Shown here: in pieces, positions 1 through 5,423 of the stretch
How positions within the stretch are numbered: position 1 is the first letter of the stretch
Layout: each line of letters begins with the position of its first letter
NCBI GenBank assembly: GCA_949287115.1
Contig: CASEFF010000128.1
Span: 1 to 5,962, forward strand
DNA length: 5,962 nt
Direction: 5' to 3'
Source: an uncultured Bacillota bacterium
GTDB lineage: Bacteria > Bacillota > Clostridia > Peptostreptococcales > Anaerovoracaceae
The notes under the pieces: generated by a model
Seen by the model: only the letters and a program-made list of their open reading frames with translations
What the model was told of the DNA's origin: nothing
Databases searched by the model: none
Position numbers and translations under genes: made by a program

Positions 1-1
1 C

Positions 2-250
2 AGCTATACGACGTACCTCTTCGATAAGGGCATGGACAAGATCTTAAAGAAGGTCGGGGAAGAGTGCACCGAAGTTATAATAGCGGCGGCAAAGAACGAC
101 AGGGAAGAGACTGTATTCGAGATAGCGGATCTTGCATACCACGTGATGGTCATGATGGTGGAGCAGGGTATAGAGCTGAAGGATGTCATGACCGAGCTTG
201 CTAAGCGACACGTGATAGACCACAAGGTGAAGCAGGAAAGAATGAAATGA
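2..250 (+). CDS. hisE: Phosphoribosyl-ATP pyrophosphatase (HisE, or the C-terminal HisE domain of HisIE), 5' end missing
   Basis: Known role: the enzyme hydrolyses phosphoribosyl-ATP to phosphoribosyl-AMP and pyrophosphate, the second step of histidine biosynthesis in the cytoplasm. Seen: 82 codons are open from base 2 to a TGA stop. The visible protein begins [20 protein letters not shown], a typical HisE stretch, followed by the Mg-binding helices of the all-alpha MazG-like NTP pyrophosphohydrolase fold: an E-E-x-x-E cluster (GEECTE) and, after a short linker, the E-x-x-D motif in FEIADLAYH. The real start lies left of the window; the ATG at 32 is an internal Met inside the conserved block and should not be taken as the start. 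Only about 10-30 residues of a free-standing HisE would be missing, but a fused N-terminal HisI domain cannot be excluded. It is probably the last gene of a his operon, since pyrH follows after an AT-rich gap with its own promoter. No terminator hairpin is visible after the stop. Confidence 0.93.
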   Translation, partial: SYTTYLFDKGMDKILKKVGEECTEVIIAAAKNDREETVFEIADLAYHVMVMMVEQGIELKDVMTELAKRHVIDHKVKQERMK

Positions 251-278
251 AGTCCGCCTTTTAATCTCACCGATATTA

Positions 279-287
279 TGATATAAT
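279..287 (+). promoter_or_regulatory. Probable extended -10 promoter for the pyrH unit
   Basis: The AT-rich hisE-pyrH gap contains TGATATAAT, a perfect extended -10 (TG at 279-280, one base, then TATAAT at 282-287). At a 17-bp spacing the -35 position (259-264) reads TTTTAA, which shares only three of six bases with TTGACA. Extended -10 promoters tolerate a weak -35, so this is acceptable. Transcription would start near base 294, leaving a leader of about 30 nt before the pyrH ATG, too short for a sizeable riboswitch. The promoter is inferred from sequence alone. Read-through from the histidine gene is also possible because no terminator is seen between them. Confidence 0.7.
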
Positions 288-312
288 TATCCCAAAATCA
301 TAAAATCCATGT

Positions 313-318
313 AAGGAG
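313..318 (+). promoter_or_regulatory. Ribosome binding site of pyrH
   Basis: AAGGAG lies 6 nt before the pyrH ATG at 325. The same 6-nt spacing is seen for frr, which makes it a useful yardstick for the ambiguous starts further down. Confidence 0.85.
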
Positions 319-324
319 TCGATT

Positions 325-1029
325 ATGGAGGCAAAATACAAGCGGGTGCTGCTGAAGATCAGCGGCGAAGCCCTTGCGGGAGATGAACATTTCGGGCTCA
401 GTGAGGAGATGCTCAAGAAGGTGGCGCTTCAGATAAAGGAAGTGACCGATATGGGCGTCGAAGTGGCTGTAGTCGTAGGCGGCGGCAACTTCTGGAGAGG
501 AAGGACGGGAAAGAGCATGGACAGGGCGACGGCAGACTATATGGGTATGCTGGCGACCGTCATCAACGCCATGGCGCTGCAGGATTCATTTGAAGCGGAG
601 GGCATCCCGACGAGAGTACAGTCCGCTATCGAGATGAGGGAAGTGGCGGAGCCTTATGTCAGAAGGAAAGCCATAAGTCATCTTGAACACGGCAAGGTCG
701 TTATATTCGGAGCGGGGACCGGAAATCCGTTCTTTTCCACGGATACGACAGCGGCCCTGAGAGCTGCGGAGATAGACGCGGAGGTAATACTGCTGGCAAA
801 GAAGGTCGATGCCGTATATTCGGACGATCCGGAGAAAAATCCGGATGCCGTGCGATATGAGGCGCTCACCCACAGAGAGGTGCTGGAGAAGGATCTCAAG
901 GTAATGGATTCGACGGCGGCATCCCTGTGCAGGGACAACGATATAGCCATACACGTATTCGCGCTGGCCGATGAAGGCAACGTGATGAAAGCCGTATGCG
1001 GAGAGAAGATAGGTACCATCATAAAGTGA
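325..1029 (+). CDS. pyrH: UMP kinase
   Basis: Known role: bacterial UMP kinase phosphorylates UMP to UDP with ATP and supplies all UTP and CTP. It is a cytoplasmic hexamer of the amino-acid-kinase fold, usually activated by GTP and inhibited by UTP. Seen: 234 residues, close to the usual length of about 240. The phosphate-binding N-terminal motif LKISGEAL spans residues 10-17 and the glycine-rich GGGNFWRG residues 52-59. The UMP-site segment [10 protein letters not shown] contains Asp71, and [17 protein letters not shown] starts at residue 131. The Lys/Asp segment [14 protein letters not shown] and the late [10 protein letters not shown] are also present. GGGN-x-WRG and ALQDS resemble Gram-positive PyrH. 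The start is set by AAGGAG 6 nt upstream. It is the first gene of the unit, with a promoter directly before it, and frr follows after 16 nt, a pairing conserved in most bacteria. No key motif is missing. Confidence 0.98.
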   Translation: MEAKYKRVLLKISGEALAGDEHFGLSEEMLKKVALQIKEVTDMGVEVAVVVGGGNFWRGRTGKSMDRATADYMGMLATVINAMALQDSFEAEGIPTRVQSAIEMREVAEPYVRRKAISHLEHGKVVIFGAGTGNPFFSTDTTAALRAAEIDAEVILLAKKVDAVYSDDPEKNPDAVRYEALTHREVLEKDLKVMDSTAASLCRDNDIAIHVFALADEGNVMKAVCGEKIGTIIK

Positions 1030-1045
1030 GATTTGGAGGAATAAA

Positions 1046-1603
1046 ATGAGTGATTTTGATCTGAAAAAACTGGATGAAAAGATAGAGAAAAGCCTGCACG
1101 TGCTTAAGGAAGAGATGGGCACGGTAAGGGCGGGACGTGCCAATGCCGCTCTCGTGGACAAGGTGACGGTCGAGTATTACGGCACGCCGACTCCGCTGAA
1201 GGCGCTGGCCAACATTTCCGTTCCGGAGCCGAGGACGCTGATGATATCTCCGTTCGATCCAAAGAGCATACCGGAGATAGAGAAGGCGATCAACGCGGCG
1301 AATATTGGGATAACGCCGGCAAACGACGGAAAGGTGATAAGGCTCCAGATCCCTCAGGTGACTGAGGAGAGGAGAAAGGAACTCACCAAGATCGTCAAGA
1401 AGCTGGGAGAGGAAACGAAGGTGGCCGTGAGGAACCTGAGGAGAGACGCCAACGATAAGGTCAAGAAGATGGAAAAGAGCGGAGATTTCACGGAAGACGA
1501 CGCAAAGGATACGATGGACGATATCCAGAAGACCATAGACAAGGCGGTAAAGGATATAGACCAGATCGTTGCCGACAAGGAAAAGGAAATAATGGAAGTT
1601 TAA
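1046..1603 (+). CDS. frr: Ribosome recycling factor
   Basis: Known role: RRF works with EF-G to split the post-termination ribosome and free it for another round of translation. Seen: 185 residues, the same length as the E. coli protein. The long-helix motif RAGRAN lies at residues 28-33, EYYGTPTPLKALANI forms part of the small beta domain, and PANDGKVIRLQIP and TEERRKELTKIVKK follow. VRNLRRDANDKVKK carries Arg132, the residue known to be essential in the E. coli factor. The C-terminal helix ends ADKEKEIMEV. GGAGG at 1035-1039 sits 6 nt before the ATG. The gene ends with two in-frame stops, TAA TAA, at 1601-1606. It follows pyrH by 16 nt and is followed by a 73-nt gap with a hairpin, so it may mark the end of a first transcript segment. 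Confidence 0.98.
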   Translation: MSDFDLKKLDEKIEKSLHVLKEEMGTVRAGRANAALVDKVTVEYYGTPTPLKALANISVPEPRTLMISPFDPKSIPEIEKAINAANIGITPANDGKVIRLQIPQVTEERRKELTKIVKKLGEETKVAVRNLRRDANDKVKKMEKSGDFTEDDAKDTMDDIQKTIDKAVKDIDQIVADKEKEIMEV

Positions 1604-1624
1604 TAACGGATATATCGTAGAAGA

Positions 1625-1658
1625 CGGATAGATGTGGCCATGCGGTCACATCTATTTG
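1625..1658 (+). other. Strong RNA hairpin in the frr-uppS gap (possible attenuator, weak terminator or processing site)
   Basis: Bases 1628-1639 (ATAGATGTGGCC) pair with 1644-1655 (GGTCACATCTAT) around the tetraloop ATGC. The result is a 12-bp stem with one G-U pair. It can extend outward by three pairs (two G-U, one C-G) to 1625 and 1658. All G-U pairs form only in + strand RNA; the opposite transcript would have A-C mismatches there, so an RNA function in the sense transcript is favoured. Only three T follow the 12-bp stem and none the longer one, so a classical intrinsic terminator is unlikely to be efficient. uppS starts 18 nt after the extended stem. The structure was read by eye and no folding energy was computed. 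Confidence 0.65.
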
Positions 1659-1676
1659 TGAATACAGGGTTTTGAT

Positions 1677-2399
1677 ATGGTAGACAGAGACAGGATGCCC
1701 GAGCACGTTGCCATAATAATGGACGGCAACGGGAGATGGGCAAAGAAAAAAGGACTGCCGCGTCTGGCAGGCCATAACGCCGGCATGAAGGCGATGAAAA
1801 AGATCGTGGATCATTCCGACAAGCTGGGGATAAAGTACCTTACGGTCTATGCGTTTTCGACCGAGAACTGGAAGCGTTCCATTGCGGAAGTCACAGGCAT
1901 ATTCAAACTGCTGGTGACGTACGTGGACAGCGACCTGCGCGAACTGAAAGAAAACAACGTGAGGGTGAAGGTGCTGGGAAACTATGAATCGCTTCCTTCC
2001 GACGCCGTGAAGAGTCTGGAAAAGACGCTCCGGGAGACGGAGAACAATACGGGACTGCAGTTCAACATAGCCCTCAACTACGGCGGCAGAGACGAGATAA
2101 TGAAGGCCGTAAGAGCGATAGGCAAAAAGCTGGAGGCAGGTGAGATATCGGCAGATGATATTTCGGAAGAGATGATATCGGAGGAACTGTTTACGGGGAA
2201 GCTCCATGCAGACGTACCCGATCCCGAGCTGATAATAAGGACCAGCGGAGAGCTTCGCCTTTCCAATTTCCTGCTGTGGCAGGGAGCATACAGTGAGCTG
2301 GTGTTTTCCGATGTGCTGTGGCCCGACTTCACTCCGGAGGAGTATGAGAAGGCGATAGCCGAATATCAGAGCAGGGAAAGAAGATTCGGAGGTAGATGA
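1677..2399 (+). CDS. uppS: Isoprenyl transferase (undecaprenyl diphosphate synthase)
   Basis: Known role: the cis-prenyltransferase adds isopentenyl diphosphate units to farnesyl diphosphate to give C55 undecaprenyl diphosphate. After dephosphorylation this is the lipid carrier for peptidoglycan and other wall polymers. Seen: 240 residues, normal length. HVAIIMDGNGRWAK opens the protein with the Mg-binding Asp16. LTVYAFSTENWKRS, NIALNYGGRDEI and the signature RTSGELRLSNFLLWQGAYSE are present, followed by FSDVLWPDF. The chosen ATG gives the usual short lead-in before the catalytic Asp. Its ribosome site is weak (AGGG at 1666-1669, 7 nt upstream), unlike its neighbours. An in-frame ATG at 1695 would also precede the motif but has no better site. 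The stop is 3 nt before cdsA, whose ribosome site lies inside the last uppS codons, so the two are probably translationally coupled. By hand count, 12 of 15 Ile codons are ATA and 11 of 16 Arg codons are AGA or AGG. Confidence 0.97.
   Translation: MVDRDRMPEHVAIIMDGNGRWAKKKGLPRLAGHNAGMKAMKKIVDHSDKLGIKYLTVYAFSTENWKRSIAEVTGIFKLLVTYVDSDLRELKENNVRVKVLGNYESLPSDAVKSLEKTLRETENNTGLQFNIALNYGGRDEIMKAVRAIGKKLEAGEISADDISEEMISEELFTGKLHADVPDPELIIRTSGELRLSNFLLWQGAYSELVFSDVLWPDFTPEEYEKAIAEYQSRERRFGGR
2388..2392 (+). promoter_or_regulatory. Ribosome binding site of cdsA, inside the end of uppS
   Basis: GGAGG (GGAGGT with the next base) encodes the near-terminal Gly-Gly of UppS and lies 10 nt before the cdsA ATG at 2403. 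It is only 3 nt before another ATG at 2396, which opens a different frame and is too close to be used well. This supports the 2403 start and coupling of cdsA to uppS translation. Confidence 0.7.
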
Positions 2400-2402
2400 T
2401 AT

Positions 2403-3194
2403 ATGAAGACGAGAGTGCTTTCGGGGCTGATAATGCTCCCGTTGCTGGTGATACTTTATCTTGGAGGCTATGTGCTGTTTGCCGCGTGCCTCGTAATAGG
2501 TATAATGGGCGTGAGGGAGTTTTACAACGGTTTCAGAGCCATGGACGTAAGGCCGAACTTCGCCGTAGCATGCGTGGCTGCGGTGGCCCTCTACGCGGTT
2601 GGGCTTTTCGGAGGCGACAGCGCCGAGTGGTATATGGCGTGGTTTTTCGGAGTGACTGTGGTCAGCCTGCTCTGTCTGTTCAACATAGAGCACAGGAAGC
2701 TCGAAGACGCCATGGCGACCATAACGGGTATATTCTATGTCATATTCTTTTCGTTCCACGTCACGCTGGTCGACAGGACGGAATACGGCCTCATGATATG
2801 GCTCATCGTCATAACGGCATTCGGCACCGACATCATGGCGTATTTCAGCGGATATCTGCTGGGCAAACACAAGCTTTGTCCGCATATAAGTCCCAAGAAG
2901 ACGATAGAAGGCTCCATCGGAGGCATACTGGGCAGCGTGGTATTAAGCGGCGTATTCGGGTACATATTCATGCCCGATGTGCTGGTACACTGTCTGATAA
3001 TAGGACTTCTCGGCGGTGTGATATCGCAGCTGGGCGACCTTACGGCTTCCGTGTTCAAGAGGAAGATGGGCATAAAGGATTACGGAAATCTCATACCGGG
3101 ACACGGAGGGATACTGGACAGATTCGACAGCGTGCTGTTCACGGGACCGATGGTCTATTATTACATAGTCCTGGTCATGGGGCACATATCCTGA
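2403..3194 (+). CDS. cdsA: Phosphatidate cytidylyltransferase (CDP-diglyceride synthase)
   Basis: Known role: an integral membrane enzyme that makes CDP-diacylglycerol from phosphatidic acid and CTP, the branch point for bacterial phospholipids. Seen: 263 residues, usual length, with about eight hydrophobic stretches. Examples are residues 4-37, the block around WYMAWFFGVTVVSLLCLF, the block around GLMIWLIVITAF, and the C-terminal MVYYYIVLVMGHIS. The family signature S-x-x-K-R-x4-K-D-x-G-x3-P-G-H-G-G-x-x-D-R-x-D is complete at residues 216-242. It includes KD at 225-226, the GHGG loop and the DR-x-D acidic residues that bind metal and nucleotide. The gene begins 3 nt after uppS. A longer ORF starting at 2396 covers nearly the same DNA in another frame, but its product is rich in Arg, His and Gly and has no family match, while the signature lies in the frame given here. 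dxr follows after 41 nt. Confidence 0.97.
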   Translation: MKTRVLSGLIMLPLLVILYLGGYVLFAACLVIGIMGVREFYNGFRAMDVRPNFAVACVAAVALYAVGLFGGDSAEWYMAWFFGVTVVSLLCLFNIEHRKLEDAMATITGIFYVIFFSFHVTLVDRTEYGLMIWLIVITAFGTDIMAYFSGYLLGKHKLCPHISPKKTIEGSIGGILGSVVLSGVFGYIFMPDVLVHCLIIGLLGGVISQLGDLTASVFKRKMGIKDYGNLIPGHGGILDRFDSVLFTGPMVYYYIVLVMGHIS

Positions 3195-3218
3195 CGGTAC
3201 ATGGCGGATTTATTTGTG

Positions 3219-3225
3219 AAAGAGG
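3219..3225 (+). promoter_or_regulatory. Ribosome binding site of dxr, with a TTG/ATG start ambiguity
   Basis: AAAGAGG is the only purine-rich site before dxr. It is 10 nt from the ATG at 3236 and 7 nt from the in-frame TTG at 3233 directly before it. The 7-nt distance is closer to the 6-nt spacing seen at pyrH and frr, so either codon could initiate; the product differs by one residue. Confidence 0.6.
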
Positions 3226-3235
3226 CTGATCTTTG

Positions 3236-4384
3236 ATGAAAAGGATTTCAATTTTGGGGAGCACGGGATCGATAGGGACGCAGACGCTGGACGTCATAGC
3301 GGAGCACGGAGACTCCTTTTCCGTGGCGGCGCTTTCCTGCGCCAGGAACACGGAACTGCTGAAAAAGCAGATAAGGAGGTTCCGCCCGCAGGCCGTGTGT
3401 GTGGCAGATGAAAAGGACGCCGCGGAGCTTGCCGGTGAATTCGGGAACGTGGAAGTCTTCTGCGGCGATGAGGGACTCAAAGCCATTGCAGCCATGGAAG
3501 ACTGCGACATGGTCGTGAATTCTCTCATGGGCATGAAGGGTCTTGAACCGACCATGGCAGCAATAGAGGCGGGACACGACATGGCATTTGCCAACAAGGA
3601 GACGCTGGTGGTGGGCGGTGAGCCTGTGATGGAAGCCGTCAGGAGAAAAGGCGTGAGGTTTCTGCCGGTCGACAGCGAACACAGCGCCATATTCCAGTGC
3701 CTGCAGGGAAGCGGGGGAAACGACGTTGCCAGACTGATACTGACGGCGTCGGGCGGACCGTTTCGCGGATACAGCAGGCATCAGCTTGAAGGCGTCACGC
3801 CGGAGCAGGCTCTGGCGCACCCCAACTGGGACATGGGAAAAAAGATAACGATAGACTCGGCGACTATGATGAACAAGGGACTTGAAGTTATAGAGGCGAG
3901 ATGGCTTTTCGATATACCGGTGGACAGGATAAGCGTCGTGATACATCCGCAGAGCGTGCTGCATTCCGCAGTGGAGTACATGGACGGCAGCGTGATAGGG
4001 CAGATGGGATGCCCTGATATGCGCGTTCCCATCGCTTATGCACTGTCATATCCCGCGCGGCTTGAAATGCCGCAGACGGTGAAACGGCTCGAGCTTGCCG
4101 ATCTTGAAGGCGGAATGACATTCCATAAAGTGGACAGGGACGTGTTCGGGACAATAGATCTGGCATACGAGGCGTGCAGACGCGGAGGGAGTTATCCCGT
4201 CGTGCTCAACGGTGCCAACGAGGTGCTGGTGGATATGTTCCTGACAGGGAAGATAGGATTTACCGATATACAGGATACGCTGATGCGTGTCATGGACGAA
4301 CATGAGCCTGTATACGGGCTCGATATAGAGGGAATACTTGAAGAAGACAGGAAGATAAGAGAGAAGATGAGGGAAATGATATGA
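3236..4384 (+). CDS. dxr: 1-deoxy-D-xylulose 5-phosphate reductoisomerase
   Basis: Known role: rearranges and reduces 1-deoxy-D-xylulose 5-phosphate to MEP with NADPH and a divalent metal, the first committed step of the MEP isoprenoid pathway and the target of fosmidomycin. Seen: 382 residues, normal length. The NADPH-binding GSTGSIG lies at residues 8-14 and FANKETLVVGG follows. The metal and substrate residues Asp146 and Glu148 sit in VDSEHSAIFQ, and Glu217 in MMNKGLE; these correspond to Asp150, Glu152 and Glu231 of E. coli. The TASGGPFRG and AHPNWDMGKK loops, the HPQSVLHS segment and GCPDMRVPIAYAL are intact. NGANEVLVDMFL marks the C-terminal helical domain. I use ATG 3236; the adjacent TTG at 3233 is an alternative. 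It lies between cdsA and rseP as in many Firmicutes, and another MEP gene, ispG, follows two genes later. Confidence 0.98.
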   Translation: MKRISILGSTGSIGTQTLDVIAEHGDSFSVAALSCARNTELLKKQIRRFRPQAVCVADEKDAAELAGEFGNVEVFCGDEGLKAIAAMEDCDMVVNSLMGMKGLEPTMAAIEAGHDMAFANKETLVVGGEPVMEAVRRKGVRFLPVDSEHSAIFQCLQGSGGNDVARLILTASGGPFRGYSRHQLEGVTPEQALAHPNWDMGKKITIDSATMMNKGLEVIEARWLFDIPVDRISVVIHPQSVLHSAVEYMDGSVIGQMGCPDMRVPIAYALSYPARLEMPQTVKRLELADLEGGMTFHKVDRDVFGTIDLAYEACRRGGSYPVVLNGANEVLVDMFLTGKIGFTDIQDTLMRVMDEHEPVYGLDIEGILEEDRKIREKMREMI

Positions 4385-4386
4385 CT

Positions 4387-4391
4387 GGAGG
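4387..4391 (+). promoter_or_regulatory. Ribosome binding site that sets the rseP start
   Basis: GGAGG directly abuts an ATG at 4392, leaving no spacer, and lies 6 nt before a second in-frame ATG at 4398. The 6-nt spacing matches pyrH and frr exactly, so translation most likely starts at 4398. The extra Met-Pro of the longer reading would not be made. Confidence 0.75.
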
Positions 4392-4397
4392 ATGCCT

Positions 4398-5411
4398 ATG
4401 ACATTGATATATGCGGTCCTGATCTTCTGCGTGCTGATATTCGTACATGAATTGGGGCATTTCATCGCCGCAAAGGCGTGCGGTGTCAAGGTGAACGAGT
4501 TTTCCATAGGGATGGGACCGGCTTTTTTCAAGCGGCAGAAGAAGGAAACGCTGTACTCTCTCAGGGTACTGCCCATAGGCGGATACTGCGCCATGGAAGG
4601 CGAGGACGAGGACTCCGACGACGAGAGGGCTTTCAACCGCAAACCGGCATGGCAGCGGGCCGTGGTGCTGGCGGCGGGTTCTTTCATGAACCTGCTGACG
4701 GCTGTGATACTGATGATAGTGATCGCTTTCTGGTCGGGACAGCCGACGACGGTAATAGATGAAGTGCTGGATGATTCGCCGGCCTATGAAGCCGGTCTGA
4801 AGGCAGGCGACGAGATCGTTGCCGTCAACGGAGAGTCCATAGATGAGTGGAGCGAGGTCATCGCCATCATTGGCGGCAGCGAGAGCGGCTCCGTAGACAT
4901 AACGGTCCTGAGGGACGGAAGCGAGATGACGCTGTCGCCTGAGACGCAATACGATGAAACGGCAGGACGGGAGAAGGTCGGCATAGCAGTCGATGTCGAG
5001 CACGATCTGTTTTCGGCTGTGGGCAACGGAGTGAAGAACACCGGCGATATGACGGTGATGATGTACGACATCATCAAACAGCTGATAACGGGCGAGGTGT
5101 CTACGCAGGAGCTGAGCGGTCCTGTCGGTATCGTATACATGGTGAACGATACGGCGCGCGCCGGAGCCATATACGTGGTGTATCTGTCTGCGCTCCTCAG
5201 TCTCAACCTGGCAGTGATAAACATGCTGCCGTTTCCTGCGCTGGACGGAGGACGACTGCTGTTCCTGCTCATAAGGAAGATAACGGGAAAGCGCGTCACG
5301 GACGAGATGGAGGGCAAGATACACTTCATAGGCATAGTGCTGCTTATGATGCTGATGATATATGTTACATGGAACGATATAGTCAGATTCATCGCTCCGC
5401 TTTTCTCGTGA
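4398..5411 (+). CDS. rseP: Site-2 intramembrane zinc metalloprotease (RseP/RasP family)
   Basis: Known role: the family cuts membrane-spanning segments after a first cleavage by a site-1 protease, releasing ECF sigma factors from their anti-sigma factors. RasP also clears signal-peptide remnants and FtsL. Seen: 337 residues from the preferred start. Transmembrane segment 1 carries HELGH with zinc ligands His17 and His21 and catalytic Glu18. A loop with YSLRVLPIGGY and an acidic stretch follow, then a second hydrophobic segment at about 88-112. A single PDZ domain spans roughly 116-178 (AGLKAGDEIVAVNG inside). GPVGIV precedes a third segment ending in NMLPFPALDGGRLL, whose LDG motif (282-284) holds the third zinc ligand, Asp283. 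A last segment is at about 308-330. One PDZ fits the Gram-positive type; E. coli RseP has two. It starts 13 nt after dxr and no anti-sigma gene is nearby, so the substrate is unknown. Confidence 0.96.
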   Translation: MTLIYAVLIFCVLIFVHELGHFIAAKACGVKVNEFSIGMGPAFFKRQKKETLYSLRVLPIGGYCAMEGEDEDSDDERAFNRKPAWQRAVVLAAGSFMNLLTAVILMIVIAFWSGQPTTVIDEVLDDSPAYEAGLKAGDEIVAVNGESIDEWSEVIAIIGGSESGSVDITVLRDGSEMTLSPETQYDETAGREKVGIAVDVEHDLFSAVGNGVKNTGDMTVMMYDIIKQLITGEVSTQELSGPVGIVYMVNDTARAGAIYVVYLSALLSLNLAVINMLPFPALDGGRLLFLLIRKITGKRVTDEMEGKIHFIGIVLLMMLMIYVTWNDIVRFIAPLFS

Positions 5412-5416
5412 GGAGG
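5411..5416 (+). promoter_or_regulatory. Ribosome binding site of ispG overlapping the rseP stop
   Basis: AGGAGG shares its first base with the TGA stop of rseP and is 7 nt before the ATG at 5424. A closer ATG at 5417 abuts the site and is in a different frame, so 5424 is the start. The overlap suggests translational coupling. Confidence 0.8.
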
Positions 5417-5423
5417 ATGACCG

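Noticed and set aside
32..250. Complete 72-codon gene starting at ATG 32
   Set aside because: The reading frame stays open to the left edge and the ten codons before this ATG encode conserved HisE residues, so the gene is a 5'-truncated hisE.
251..324. Terminator for the histidine gene or a riboswitch/attenuator leader for pyrH
   Set aside because: No GC-rich stem with a T-run is visible after the hisE stop, and the predicted pyrH leader of about 30 nt is too short for a known riboswitch or a PyrR-type attenuator.
1625..1668. Classical intrinsic terminator after frr
   Set aside because: The stem is strong, but only three T follow it and the sequence continues TGTGAATACAGGG, so I list it as a hairpin of unknown role rather than a terminator.
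1488..2885. 465-codon antisense ORF over uppS and cdsA
   Set aside because: It is in codon register with both sense genes and is fully explained by missing TTA/CTA/TCA codons. It crosses a gene boundary and its sequence is low-complexity, His/Arg/Tyr-rich, with no domain.
2396..3229. 277-codon + strand ORF overlapping the uppS stop and covering cdsA in another frame
   Set aside because: It is longer than cdsA but its product is Arg/His/Gly-rich with no recognisable domain. The complete CdsA signature and transmembrane segments are in the 2403 frame. The ATG at 2396 is only 3 nt from GGAGG.
3195..3235. Separate promoter or hairpin in the cdsA-dxr gap
   Set aside because: The 41-nt gap shows no convincing -10/-35 pair and only a 4-bp chance stem, ATCC with GGAT.
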